Source of the DNA: Chamaecrista fasciculata
Taxonomy: Eukaryota > Streptophyta > Magnoliopsida > Fabales > Fabaceae
Reading direction: 5' to 3'
Assembly: GCA_003254925.1 (NCBI GenBank)
Contig: QANZ01045227.1
Location: 301,918-365,917, forward strand
DNA: 64,000 bases
Part shown: positions 41,514 to 53,729 of the stretch, in pieces
How positions within the stretch are numbered: position 1 is the stretch's first letter
How the letters are laid out: the number at the start of each line of letters is the position of its first letter
Program-made: the position numbers and the translations under genes
The notes under the pieces: model-generated
Databases searched by the model: none
What the model was told of the DNA's origin: nothing
The model's input: only the letters and a program-made list of their open reading frames with translations

Positions 41514-42233
41514 CTACATTGTCATTGTGTCCACTCCACTCTGTCATGCTCTGTTTATTAATTCATTAAATTAATCCACTTTTTTTGGTTTTTTTCTTTT
41601 CTCTGATCTCCCCACCTACTATAATATATCCTCTGGTTTTATCAAGGGTAGATTAATCTTTCTATACACTTCCTTCTTGGTTTCTGAATTTTGATTCTTT
41701 GTAGACCTTGCATTATATATATGTACATTCTCATCGGAAGGGGAGGGACGGGTCAAATCGATGTCTATCTCTGTAAATGATGATGGGGTGGGCAGCTACT
41801 TTACTTTTGATCATGTTGTATTCTTGTTTATATGCAAATATATAGTGTCTTTTTAACTGTAATTAATGTCAATTCATCAACCAAGCTAGCCCGTTTAGTT
41901 ACACGTTGTATATATATATGTATGAATTATGATTCTTCTAATTCAAAATCCATGATTAGAAATAATGACATAATTTCCACCATCACAAAGATAAACAACA
42001 TGATCATATTAACGTGATACAGTAGTAGTAACAAGCATTACCTAGTTTAGCTTAAAACAAGGTTTTATTATCATATCTTGCTTCTCACTTTCATCACATA
42101 ATTTTAGAAAACTCCTAGTATTATTTTCAGTAATAATGAACTTGAAGCATCATTATGGGACTAACAACACACACACACATCTCACATCTGGATCATGTTG
42201 TTCCGCAGCAGCCATGAATGAATTATGAATACA
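41514..42233. other. Convergent spacer, lectin kinase and DAO-1
   Basis: 3' untranslated regions of both genes and AT-rich filler; a CA run at 42170-42179. No gene. Confidence 0.55.
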
Positions 42234-43677
42234 CTAGTGAATGCGTAATAACTGAAGGACCTCATCAGCATGGGTCTTTTTGGACATCCTAAGATTTCTG
42301 TAGTGTTGGTAAGTGAAAGGAACAAAGAGGCGTGAGTGCTCGGAATCCACCAGCTCACCAGGTGTTTCAACATCTCCCTCCTTTGGTCCTACCAGAAGCG
42401 TAGCAATCGACACACGCGTCGCTGCTTCTTTGCATTCCACACGATGCTTCGCATTATAGAATCTCCCATTGCTCCATACCTATATAACATTAATTATATA
42501 GGCACACATGTAAAGGATTCTTAGTACTATCTATATAAATATACTTACATGAGCGATATCTCCGAGGATGACAACGATTGTCCCAGGACGAGGAGGAGCT
42601 TCCACAAAAGAATTACCAGAGTGGTCCATCACTTGAAGGCCTCCAACATTTTCATCGTCTTGAAGAATGGTGAGGAAGCTTGCATCAGTGTGAGTCTGCA
42701 CTCCAATTTTGCCTACAGATTCTGGGGTGAAGCTGTATTTGTTGATCCAAAATTGGGATGACCAGTCCTTGAAATAATCACCACCCTCTAAACCCACTGA
42801 TTCTGCTATCTTTTCTCCAATGTTCTTCGCCAACTCAAGAATAGCTTCCCCATACGCCTCTATCACTTCTCTGACAATCTCAATCAATCACATATCACAA
42901 ATCTTAATGTCACAACGTTTCTAATAGTTTTTAGAGTAAATTCTTCGGTTAGTCCCTCACAAATAATAAATGTCTCAATTTAGTCCCTAAAAAATAAAAT
43001 TGTAAATATGAATTTTCAACCTCAATTATTTGTTGTAAGTTGAACAAATTTTAAAATTGCATCATATTTATCATTAAATTTTGATTTAAATAGTTCAGAA
43101 AAAAATATAGATCAAATTAAGACATCTATTATCTAGCTAAATACCAAACACCAAATCATTAATTTATTCTATTTTTTATATGATTAATTTGAACAAAAAA
43201 AAAACCTAGGGGCTTCTCTGTTTTTCCCAAGAATCAGGATAGTAATCATTCAGTCCTCCGAACTTTTATACTTTTGAAAATTTCTAATAAACGAGTTTTA
43301 ATACAAAAGATGATAGCATACCTTTGGTGGGGTGAGGCATCCAATTGAGAACAGAAATCATGAATAGCTTGAGATGAAGCCAATTGATAGAGACCCAAAG
43401 CCTCATACAGAGGATTTGTGGCAGTTGGTTCCACGTAGGATCTGCCATGAACGTCGTTGAAGTTGCGTTTCTTGATGTCGACGGGAAGATCAAGCAGTGA
43501 TCGAGCCACCATCTTGATGTCAGCCATGAGAGATAAAGGAATAGGATGATTCATGATCCTGAAACAACCCCATTCTTCGCATGCCTCTCTTAGCTTCTCA
43601 CGTTCCTCTGCTTCACCTGAAAGCTTTTCCACATCAATCAATGGAATCGACCACTTCATCACCTTCTCTTCTCCCAT
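42234..43677 (-). CDS. 2-oxoglutarate-dependent dioxygenase, DAO type, copy 1
   Basis: Three exons read right to left: 43677-43322, 42870-42549, 42479-42234; 924 bases, 307 residues. The family includes DAO, which oxidises the auxin indole-3-acetic acid in the cytosol. Similarity to Arabidopsis DAO1 is plain in NPLYEALGLY, FCSQLDAS, FKDW..QF.INKYSFTPESVG and TILQDDENVGGLQVMD. The Fe(II) ligands are present: HTD in GVQTHTDASFLTI and the distal His in NAKHRVECKEA; the 2-oxoglutarate-binding RVS follows. HTDASF and FWINKY differ from the usual HTDSGF and FRINKY, so substrate or activity may differ. Introns are at the same phases as in copies 2 and 3. Confidence 0.88.
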
Positions 43678-44012
43678 CTTCTTCTTTTTTGTTTATTTGT
43701 TCCTTCTCTTCACAACAAATAATGGGTACTATCTACTAAGTTATCACAATTCACACGCTATTTATTATTTCGAGAGGGCCAAGCTACACGAATCTCTACC
43801 AGAGCAAACCATGTTATATATGCTCTCTAATTATTCTTAGTTCAGCGTCTGATTGTTCAATATTTTTTTCCCCCAATTTTCTTTCGCCTCGTGTCTCTCT
43901 ATTTTTTAAAAGTTGTTTTTTTAGATTTTATTCTTATTCATCATAAGTTTAAGAATAATGACATAGAATTTTAACTATAATTAATTTTACTTTTATTAAT
44001 AATAGATCTTAG

Positions 44013-44257
44013 GGTCAAAACCTCATTTTGGTCCTTAATGTTTATCTCAAATTCTATTTTTCTCTTCTCAAATAGGTCGGGATCGTCGACAAATGAGATT
44101 AAATCGAGTCTGAAGGTGAGTCTCATTGAACTTATTAAAAAATAATAGGGACCAAAATGAAACTGTTTAGAAATATTACGAATAAAAAAGGAGCAAAATA
44201 TAATGGGTGAAAACAAAATTTAAAACAAATATTAGGGACCAAAATGAGATTTTGACC
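44013..44257. mobile_element. Foldback MITE, probably Mutator-like
   Basis: GGTCAAAACCTCATTTTGGT at the left faces ACCAAAATGAGATTTTGACC at the right. The 9-base flanks AGATCTTAG and ATTTCTTAA agree at 6 of 9 positions, so a decayed 9-bp duplication is possible. Confidence 0.65.
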
Positions 44258-44554
44258 ATTTCTTAATGGAAATATATAAGTGGTGTAGCTCAAGAAACTA
44301 TTAAAACGTCCTTAGTCAAAAGGAAATAATTTTTTAATAAACAAGAGAATAATAGCCATTCATTTTTCAGGAGACATTGATCAATATTTAATTGTAATTA
44401 CGATATCATCTAGTGATTCTTCTGTTAATTTGAACAGATTTAATTTATTAATGTGTAATTTTGTATGATGTAACATGTACCATCTAGTAGCCAAGATTAG
44501 AGTAAAATGTAGACACAGCATATAATTTCAATCAGTCTTAAATATATATATATA

Positions 44555-44900
44555 TATACTATATACTATATTATATGGCTCCACCCCTTATGGTTGGTCA
44601 AAAATAGTGAATTAAAAAATTAAAAAAGAAAAATAAAATCACCCACTCTCTCTCCCACTCACTCTCCCCACTTCTTTAAAAAAATAAATGAATTAAAAAA
44701 ATACAAAAAACAATTAAAAATTAAAAATGCCACTACTCTTTCCCCACTCACTCTCCCCATATGAGGTAATTTCAAATTAGTCCTAAATATTTTATAATTT
44801 CTCAAATTGGTCCCAAACTTACTCTTTTATCAATATAAAAATTTAATATAATCTTCAACTTTAAATCAATTCAAACGTTACGGGCACGCCAAGCTCCTAG
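44555..44900 (+). mobile_element. Helitron-like segment
   Basis: Starts with ACTATATACTATATTATATG and ends GGGCACGCCAAGCTCCTAGT, with a GC-rich potential stem just before CTAG|T, which recalls Helitron 3' ends. It has no coding content. Support is limited to these end words. Confidence 0.35.
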
Positions 44901-45639
44901 TATATATATATATATATGGGGTTTCACTGATAATTTGGGCATATATATTTGAGTACTTTGAAGTATTCTTAAAGTTTATTTCCTATAGTTTTTTTAATCT
45001 TTATTGCTTTTAAATGCATTTTGTGATGAATTTATGTATAAAGCACAGATATAATACTGAATATAATACTGATATGAACACATCAATACAGTAAATTTTG
45101 TAAATTATTATATGGCACAAAATGATATATGTTTATATATATAATTAAATATTTATAAATTTTGATGAAAATTATAAAAATTACAATATCTATGTATGAC
45201 ATATGTTATATGTGTCTTTTCTTATTGTTTATTATGTCAAAGTATTACCTTTGTGAGGGACTAAATTGAAAAAAATATATATATTATATATATATATATA
45301 AAGAACTGAAATAAAATTTTAATTGATAATTTTATATTTTAAAATTTATGAATATATATTCGAATACATGTTATACATGAGTCTTTGGCAAAAATTAAAA
45401 AATAGAAAGGAGGAGATATTGCATTCTACTGTTCCCTAAAGAGATATTGCATTTTAGCCGGTGGCTAGCAGTTGCCAATTCTTGATGCTTGACCCAAATA
45501 CGTACATATCCCTAGTGTATATGGTTCATCTTCTTCTATCAATCACATCAGATCAGACCTGCAATAATAGCCCATAAACCATTTATATGTGGAATTGGAA
45601 TCGAATTCATAATCTAAACACAGCCATTATTAACATTAA

Positions 45640-46090
45640 CCAATGTGGTTTGAGTTCAGTAAAAAAAAGTTGGTTTGGTTGGTTGTCTTGTTTCCTGTTT
45701 TCATTTTCACTGAAAACAGGAAGTATGACTGAAAACGTGTTTTGTACAGTTTTTTTTAGATATGTTTTTTGAAATAGGCTGAAAATAGGAAACGTCAAAA
45801 AGACGTTTCCAGTATTTTCAAAAACAAACTTATGATATTTTGCAACATTACACAAAAGTAAACTATTTAATCATGTTAATATCTTTATTTAGTTATAATC
45901 AAACTTAAAAATATATAAAAATTAGCGTTATTTAAGTTAACATGATTTAAATATGAATGAAAATGATTTTTTGACTTTATAAAACAAACATGTTTCTTAA
46001 ATATTAAAAATTTAAAAATAAAAATAGAATTTTATAAATGGAAACAGAAAATGAAAACATGAAATATTTTCTTAAACCAATGAAGCCCTT
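45640..46090. mobile_element. Weak foldback element
   Basis: Left arm AATGTGGTTTGAGTTCAG with TGTTTTCATTTTC; right arm GAAAATGAAAACATG then CTTAAACCAATGAAGCCC. The arms pair only in part and no target duplication is visible. Confidence 0.3.
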
Positions 46091-46862
46091 AATTTTTTAT
46101 AATATGATAAAGTCGCGTTTGAATTTTTGTTAAAATATGTATTCATACTTAATACTTAATACCATGTCAAAAAAATAGAATTATCTTAATTAAAAAATAT
46201 ATGTTGAAATGTTGATCCTTTTATTTTTTATTGGAATTGGCTACATACACATGATGATGAGTAGCATGAAATGTTTGATATGACTGATTAGTGGATTAGT
46301 TCAATTCGTCACCACGCTAAAATGACTATCTTATTGGTTTGATTAAAACTAAAAATATTCACTCTTCTTAGTGAATGAATATTTTTTTTTCTTATACACA
46401 TGTTAGTAAATGAGTTGACCTTTGAGTTTTATCATTTTTTTCTTTTTTTGAATTCATTCAGTCTAACTCAACTTGCCATTATCTTTTCTCTCTACAATTG
46501 AGACATCATTTCTTAATTGAAAAAAAATTGTTCTCCACGCACTCGAAGGCACAATCCTAGTGATGTACGAGATTGTATAGGTCAAGAAATAACAAGTAAT
46601 ACTGTGATAGTCGTCTCAATCAAAACTCAAAAGGAATCAATTTAATAAAGAGGAAAATAATAACCATTGGTTCCTTAAGAAACAGTCGTCAATATTTTAT
46701 TATAATTAAGATATGATCAGTGGAATGGTTCTATTAATTTACTAGATTTAATTTATTAATGTACATATATGTGTATACTGTGAGTATACTTATCTCAACC
46801 AAATAAGAAGAAATGCACCAAGTTTATAAATAAGTTGGTTATAACTTCCTAAGAGTTAGGAA

Positions 46863-47645
46863 TGTTATTTTGATTTATAAAATTCCTTAATATTACAGAG
46901 GGGATGGCGCATGGCTTTGTGGGTCCAAGGGAAGATTTGATCTTCCATTTGATTCTCAAAGATTGCATTTTGAATTTGAATTAAGATATTAAGGTAATAT
47001 TTTAATTAAGAATTCAAGTCCTAAAATTGTGATATTATTGTAATCTCATAATTTTATAATTTGATAATCCTATAATTTAGGGATTCCTAATTATAATTAT
47101 CAACACCCCAAACTCTATAAATAGGTAAGGCCAAGTCGAATTTGCAAGCTAGTTCTATAGAAGGGAAAAGTCGATTTTTGCTTGTGTGAGACAAAGGAGA
47201 AATTCGACCAACCCTAGTTCTAGAGAGAGAAAGTCAACTTTCTCCAAGAGAGAGAAAGTTCGACTTGCACCAAAAGCTTAGAGTTTTTGTGTGAGACCAA
47301 GAAGGTGTTCTTGGTTAGGCGCCACCTATCCTCTTGGTTCAAGAATTGTTCTTGATTACCGAGAGTCGTAGATTGGAGTTCGAGTTCTTTTAGAGAAAAG
47401 AACGGAAGGCTAGCACCTTGGTGTCAGCAAACTGTTCGTGTGGATCACCGGCGGAGGAAGAACTCTTGGAGTGGGCTTCTCGAAATCGCATCAGTCAAAC
47501 ACACCGATTAAATTGAGGTATACTTCTTCCTTCACCGGTTTAAATCCAACTAGCGGATCTTCGTAAGGAAATCACATGCTTTTGCGCCATGTTTTTAATT
47601 AATTTTATTTTTCGCTTCGGTTGCGCGCACCGTAATTTCCCAACA
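46863..47645 (+). mobile_element. Solo LTR-like block, copia-type wording
   Basis: Promoter-like CTATAAATAG (about 47116-47125), a leader rich in GAGAGAGAAAGT, and an end TTGCGCGCACCGTAATTTCC followed by CAACA are typical of plant copia LTRs. The end is clear, while the TGTT start is approximate. No primer-binding site or internal region follows, so it is a solo or partial LTR. Fossil; age not estimated. Confidence 0.5.
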
Positions 47646-48286
47646 CATGCTACTATTACTAAAGAATAGTGTGGCCAAACCACATTGTCAAAGTGTAATT
47701 TGAGAAATTTGTCCAACAAACTCAACATTAGTGTATATATGGAACATGAGGTAGTACCGTACGGCAGTGTCAGTGAGTGAGTGTATGATTGCATAACCCT
47801 GTAGCTCGGCTCTTTGAATCCACATAATCTCCTTGCTCTATCCTTATTCCTTATCCGATATCACTGTGCCAAGCCATCGCAGATCCACACAAGAAGCTAA
47901 CAATGTAAGATATATATGCTTGCTTTTTTTTCTTTTTTTAATTTGTTTCTGTTAATTAGTATCAATTAATGTCCCCAGATCGAGTTATATATATTAGTAG
48001 CTGAAAATTTTCTAGTATTGAAGAATATGGAATGGAGACGATGTTGGTGTGTGATTATGGCGATGGTGTGGCTAATAATGCTTGGGCCCTTCATGTTGAT
48101 GGCTTCTTCACGTTCAATTATCACCAAATTCCCTGGTTACCCTGCTAATCTCCCATTCAACCTTGAAACTGGGTCAGTTCTTCCCTTCATCTCCTATCTA
48201 TATGTTTTATTTATTTCTGTTTTCTTATGCAAAAGAAAACATTGCAGACTCATCTTAAATGTTGCTTTCAGTTCTAATTATTTTAA

Positions 48287-48769
48287 GGTCGTTGTCTCAA
48301 ATTGGTGCTTTGTGTAGGAGGAAGATTTCAAATTAGTTCCTTATCTTTTTATTTGTTTTAGATTAGTCTTACATATTTTTGTAATATTTTAAATTAGTCT
48401 CAAACCTACTTTCGAGACGCGATTTAACCTTATTTACTTGGAATCTTAACAAGACAAAAGAAATAACTCTTCAAGATGTAGCACACATAGTTTTGAACTC
48501 GGCTTGAAACGATAAATATTACCAATTTCATTTGTTTGACCATTGAACGAGTTACTCACTTTTAAGACTCGGTTTGACCTCATTTGTTAAAGGTCCTAAA
48601 GTACTCTTCAAAAGAAACTTGTAATTCTGAATTCGTTACATTTGAGTTTGAAATGAGAGAGATATTATCATATTCAATATATTTTGGGCCAATTTGAAAT
48701 ATCATAGAAATATGTAGGACCAATTTAAAATATACCTCATACATAAGAGACCAATTTCAGACTTTGACC
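48287..48769. mobile_element. Foldback MITE in SCPL intron 1
   Basis: GGTCGTTGTCTCAAATTGGT at the left faces ACCAATTTCAGACTTTGACC at the right. Mirrored TTTTAAATTAGTC and GACCAATTTAAAAT words lie inside. No clean target duplication. Confidence 0.55.
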
Positions 48770-51234
48770 TATTTTAACTATATAAATTATAATGATTTGT
48801 TTTCTATTTTGTAAATAAGTGCATAATTCAAAGTAGACATATGCAATTTCTACTTTGTTTTAGAAACCATCTTATCACATCCTTATTAAGGTAATAGAGG
48901 GAGACTGCCTTGTGTGGTCTACAAATTGTGATTTTCTTTTTTTTTTTTTTATCTGAGAAAATTTCTTGTATTTTCATCTGATCTGTTCATTTTTATGTTC
49001 AGAATCGATCAGAATCAATTCGACTTCGACATTTTTTTTCTTTGCATTTGGAACCAATTCAATCTTTTTATTTATTTTGATTGCGATTGTATCTACCCGT
49101 CTTATTTTATTAGTTTATTTTTATTAGTTTATTTGATTTGATATTTTGTGGTAAAATTTTGATGTTAGTTATAGTGTTGTGCAGATATATAGGAGTGGGA
49201 GAAGGTGAGAATGTGCAATTATTTTACATTTTTGTAGAATCTCAAAGAAACCCCTCAACAGATCCACTCCTACTTTGGTTAATTGGAGGCCCAGGCTGCT
49301 CTGGCCTTACTGGACTCTTTATTGAAAATGGTAAATATTTTCTGACAAAAAAATGTTAAATATTTTAGTTTATTTAAATTCGACGAAAACATTAATTTTA
49401 TTTTCAAACTTCACATTAGTTTTTACGTTTTTCATTAATATTTTTTATTGTTAATTTCATCTCTTTAATTTTATATTTTTGTTAATTTTATTTTTTTCTC
49501 TAATTTTAAATAAATATTAACGACATATTTTTCGCAACTAATAACATCTTGATGTAAAATTAGTAAAAAAAAAAGAATTTAAATATTTTTGTTTTGGAGC
49601 CTGAAAAGTGTTTATCTTAGTGAACGTTTATAGGATACGTGTTTTGTAATGTCTAATTTATTTTGTAGAAAAAAAGAAAAAGAATGTGAGTTAATATTAT
49701 TGAACCTTTTGCAGGGCCATTTAAATTTGACCGCAATTACAGTGGGAATTTGCCAACTCTAAAATCAAACCCATATTCTTGGACACAGGTGAAGTTCTTA
49801 AATGAGTGGCCTTATAAATATTTATTGCATTGCAATTCAATTTTGTTCACCATATCCGTCAATAAATGCTTTAATCATAACATCTTAATTATTTGTTCCA
49901 TTTCTTCAATGTATATGGCCTTTAATTCAATGAACAGACAATGAACGTCATATACATAGATATTCCAGTAGGCACTGGATTTTCCTACTCGCAAACACAA
50001 GAAGGCTACTACAGCAATGTTACACTATGGGTAGATCATAACTACGAGTTCCTACAAAAGGTAAAGTACATAACTAAAAATCACACCATTTATGATGCAT
50101 GTTTAATTATTTTTGAATTTTGACACACTTAACTTGCTATCTTTATTTGAATTGATATGATGCAGTGGTTTATTGACCATCCTGAGTTTTTGTCAAATCC
50201 TTTTTACATTGGTGGGGGTTCATATTCAGGTTTACCTGCTGCTCCCCTTGTTCTAAAAGTATATCAAGGTACCAAATTAAAACAGGGAATACTAATTTTC
50301 GTCAAGTTTATATTAGATTAGATTAATTAGCCTTAATTTAATTTCTTCTCCACTTTGCTTGAGTGGATTGCAGGTTATAAAGCAGGAATCAATCCCCTCA
50401 TAAACCTCCAAGTAGGTTTTGTTTTCTTATATTTTATTTTAATTTCTTCACTTAATTAGTAAATACTCTTTGCACAGCATTATTGTGACTGTCTGTATAC
50501 TAACTCTCTCAATTACCACCAGGGTTACGTGCTTGCAAGCCCATTAACCGATACGACTATGGTATTAAACATGAGAATTGAATATGCACACCACATGAGT
50601 CTTATATCAGATGAACTATATGAGGTTGTTTTTTTGTATTCTATTTTTACATTCATTATATTCAAGGCTGATCAGATTTTATCTTAATTCTATTTTTACT
50701 CAAATTTTTTAATTACTTTTATATAATACAATTCTATTAATTAGATAGACTGCATGTATGTATTATTACATACTCAAAACTAACACGTGTGGCATCAATT
50801 TTTGCAGTCAATTAAAGCAAGTTGTAATGGTGATGTTTACAACATCGATCCAAAAAACACAAAGTGTCTCTCGGATTTTGAAGCTTACACTCGTGTTAGT
50901 ATAACTATAGAGTCCTCCTCTACTTCCTTATATAATTTGCCTCTTTTCTATTTTTAGTCATTTGACATATTCCATCAATATAATAGAAGATAAAAATGTG
51001 TAACTTGTTAATTTGCAGTTGGTTCAATACGTAAATGAGGAACTAGTTTTGGATTCTGTCTGCAGTATCTCTGTTCCGAGATATAATGCAAGAGAGATCT
51101 TTGAAGTTTCACCAGAAGGAATCCTCAAGTCGATTTTGCACAATTCAGCATGTTGGTGTGCTGTAAGTAATTAATTAAATTTGGTGCTCCATCTTTAATT
51201 TTATTTGGTGCTCCATCTTTAATTTTATTTAGTT

Positions 51235-51528
51235 CAAAATGCACGGACACACCCACTGGAATTTAGGTAGGGTGCACATAACACTCTTGAGTTTTCAATT
51301 TATACAAATAGTACCTATAAGTTTTCAATTAGGTGCAAATAACACCTAAATGATAAAATAACTATTATATCTTCAGTGATGTGACACTTAACAGACTTAA
51401 TGGACAAAAATTTAATAGAAGAGTGCTATTTGTACGTAATTGAAAACTTAAGGGTATTATTTGCACAAAATTGAAAACATAAGAGTACTGTTATGTGCAC
51501 TCTATTAGGGGGTCTCTGTGCATTTTGG
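51235..51528. mobile_element. Foldback MITE in SCPL intron 9
   Basis: AAAATGCACGGACAC ... GGTGCACATAACACTCTTGA at the left faces ACTGTTATGTGCACTCTATT ... GTCTCTGTGCATTTTGG at the right. A 25-base direct repeat (TTTGGTGCTCCATCTTTAAT) sits just before it. Confidence 0.65.
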
Positions 51529-51969
51529 CCTTTTATTTATAATATAACCCCCACACATATGTATGTTCTTCTTGTATATTAAGTTCGGAATTAATTTATA
51601 TTTAGAGTTATGATAGCATACTTGTCAATCAATGGGCAAATCTAAAAGAGGTTAGGAAGGCTCTGCATATTAGAGAGGTAATTAATTAAGATTCTACATA
51701 TATATAGTTCATTAATTATATTAGATATTGGAAACAAATCCAAAAAATTAACTAAATTTGATTTGTGCCTTAAATATCAAGGGAACTAAGGGAGAGTTCG
51801 AGAGATGCAACAGGAGTCAACCATCATTCACAAGAGACATAATTAGTGTAGTCAATTATCATCGAAATCTCACTGACACAAACCTTCGGGGTCTCATATA
51901 CAGGTAAATTTCATCATCCTTATGGTGTGCCCCATAGCTTTGAATTTTATTTTTATACATAGATATCTT

Positions 51970-52363
51970 TGTTGGGGATTTCTCACAATAATTTCGAGTC
52001 GCGTCTCTAGGACACTGTCCTGAAGAGATATTCCGGTATCCCACTGATTAGAAACCGGCACTCTCACAGGATTAAACGAAATCTTCCTCAATGTCACACA
52101 AAGAGGGATACAGAAAAGCAGAAGAAAAGTTAGAGACTCTGATACAAAAGAGAGAGGCTGCTCATGATTTAGAAACTAGGATTCTCATATATATATAATA
52201 GGTCTAATAAGATATTTATTTAATTATAACAAATAATAAAATATTTTATTAATTATTATAATTAATAAAATAAAGTACCAAAAATAACCTCAACCCTCAT
52301 ATCTCTTTTGTGCAGGCAATGTGGACTTATTTTACACACCCAATATTAGACTTAGGTCCAACA
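51970..52363 (-). mobile_element. Solo LTR, copia-type, in SCPL intron 11
   Basis: On the minus strand it begins TGTTGGACCTAAG (52363) and ends AAATCCCCAACA (51970), with a leader-like CTCTCTCTTTTGTATCAGAG zone inside. No internal retrotransposon region is present, so it is a solo LTR. An N at 52364 and a non-matching flank prevent a target duplication call. It occupies the place where the SCPL Asp exon is expected. Fossil; looks complete end to end. Confidence 0.65.
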
Positions 52364-52934
52364 NTTGATTTAGTTAGATAGAGAGATTAAGTAGTTGTCA
52401 TATAAGCAATTTAATTCGTATCTCTTCACTCGTGATATCCAAACTTGAAACAAGATAAATAGATTCATATTCAATAGTTTTGAACCAAAACAAATAATTA
52501 CGAAAATATTTAAAACTAAAATAAACTTAAAGAGTAAAACTAAAATAGTTTATAATCTCAATTATGCATCGTTTATTATATATATAATCTCAATTCTCAT
52601 ACCTTTTTTTTGGGTCCTTTTTCATGCAGATACACACAAATGTACAAGAAACAAAACCACTACTTGACATACGCGGCTGTGAAAGTAAGCAAAACCATTA
52701 ACTTGATATGTAAATTCTCAATTTAATAATCTTTTAGAAATTAAATGGTTAATTTATTATTACTATTTTATCAAAGTTACTTTATTCTCTGTGTTGGTAA
52801 GTGTTTGTTATATGAATTATTGACTTTTACTTTTCCTCTTTCTGAAATAGGGTGCAGGTCATGTAGCCCACAGGTATAAACCTAAAGAAGCTTACCAAAT
52901 GATATACAGATGGCTCTCATCTTCTCCTATTTAA

Positions 52935-53729
52935 CCCAATTGTTGCTTGAAATATGGATAGCACGTGTTTAAGTATTCCATCATACTAAAACTTGTTATA
53001 ATTAGATGTTTTAATTTGAGGCGTGAGAATTTTAGGTGATCCGAGAATCTATTTATTTTATTGTCAGAACTTAGAACCGCGTGGTTGAACATAAAAAGTA
53101 GTCAGTTTTTTTTTTTACAACACTAATTGATTGTTCTTTTTAGTATTTTATCATATGTGATAATCAGAACCATGTTGCCGGGCCGGTGTTTTGGCAAGTC
53201 TTACTCCCTCTGTTCCTATATATCTGATGTTTAAGGTAAATACACACAGACCAATGAAATGATTAGCTCACTTAAAATGAAGAGAAAAATGAAGTAAAAA
53301 GACTAAACTATCCCTATTAAATTACTTGAAATATGTTTATTCATTTATGACTCTACTATATTTAATAGGGATAGAATAGTAAAAAAATAATTAATGCTCT
53401 CTTAAAGTTGTAAAACATCAGATATTTTGGAATAAAAAAAATTCTCTAGAAAAACAGATATTCAAGAACGGAGGGAGTATTATTCTATAACATTATCAAC
53501 TCGACAACTTCCCTGGTCAATGTTCATTAGTATATAGCGAATTGCCTGGGGACTTGGGAGATAGTAGAGTTTAAAAGATATTAATTAAGGAAATGTGAAT
53601 TGAGTTTGCAAAGCTGAACAAGCAAGATGATGAAAATCTGTCGACAATTATTAGTAACATGACGAAATTATAAAGGAAACATAAGTTGAAACATTATTGC
53701 ATATAGAGATGACTGTGTGAGAATTGAAG
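52935..53729. other. Convergent spacer, SCPL and DAO-2
   Basis: Contains the repeat shared with the lectin kinase intron (about 53150-53203 and 53480-53570), interrupted by a Stowaway MITE. No gene. Confidence 0.6.
53204..53477. mobile_element. Stowaway MITE (Tc1/mariner)
   Basis: Inverted ends CTCCCTCTGTTCC and GAACGGAGGGAG, flanked by TA (53202-53203 and 53478-53479). This is the classic Stowaway consensus, 274 bases, with no coding content. Confidence 0.9.

Larger units (their letters stand above)
43678..48026. other. Intergenic, repeat-rich spacer
   Basis: No gene. It holds a foldback MITE (44013-44257), a Helitron-like segment (44555-44900), a weak foldback element (45640-46090) and a solo LTR-like block (46863-47645). 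47880-48026 is the SCPL 5' region. Confidence 0.6.
48027..52934 (+). pseudogene. Serine carboxypeptidase-like (SCPL) gene lacking the catalytic Asp exon
   Basis: Thirteen exons: 48027-48172, 49185-49330, 49715-49788, 49938-50060, 50166-50268, 50374-50411, 50523-50624, 50808-50894, 51019-51162, 51606-51677, 51782-51903, 52630-52684, 52851-52934; 1296 bases, 431 residues, one open frame. The family is secreted peptidases or acyltransferases (S10, clade I). Seen: signal peptide; FPGYPANLPF; GGPGCSG oxyanion block; nucleophile in GGSYSG; ALHIREGTKGEFERC; and a C-terminal GAGH with the catalytic His. The exon that should carry the Asp motif (GDHD) and the segment near SIVDDWRPW is absent between 51904 and 52629, where a solo LTR lies. 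Exon 11 and the next exon remain in phase (LIYR|YTQMY), so translation is possible, but the catalytic triad is incomplete. The residue before the Ser is Gly instead of the usual Asp or Glu. I call it a pseudogene or a non-catalytic paralogue. Confidence 0.75.
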
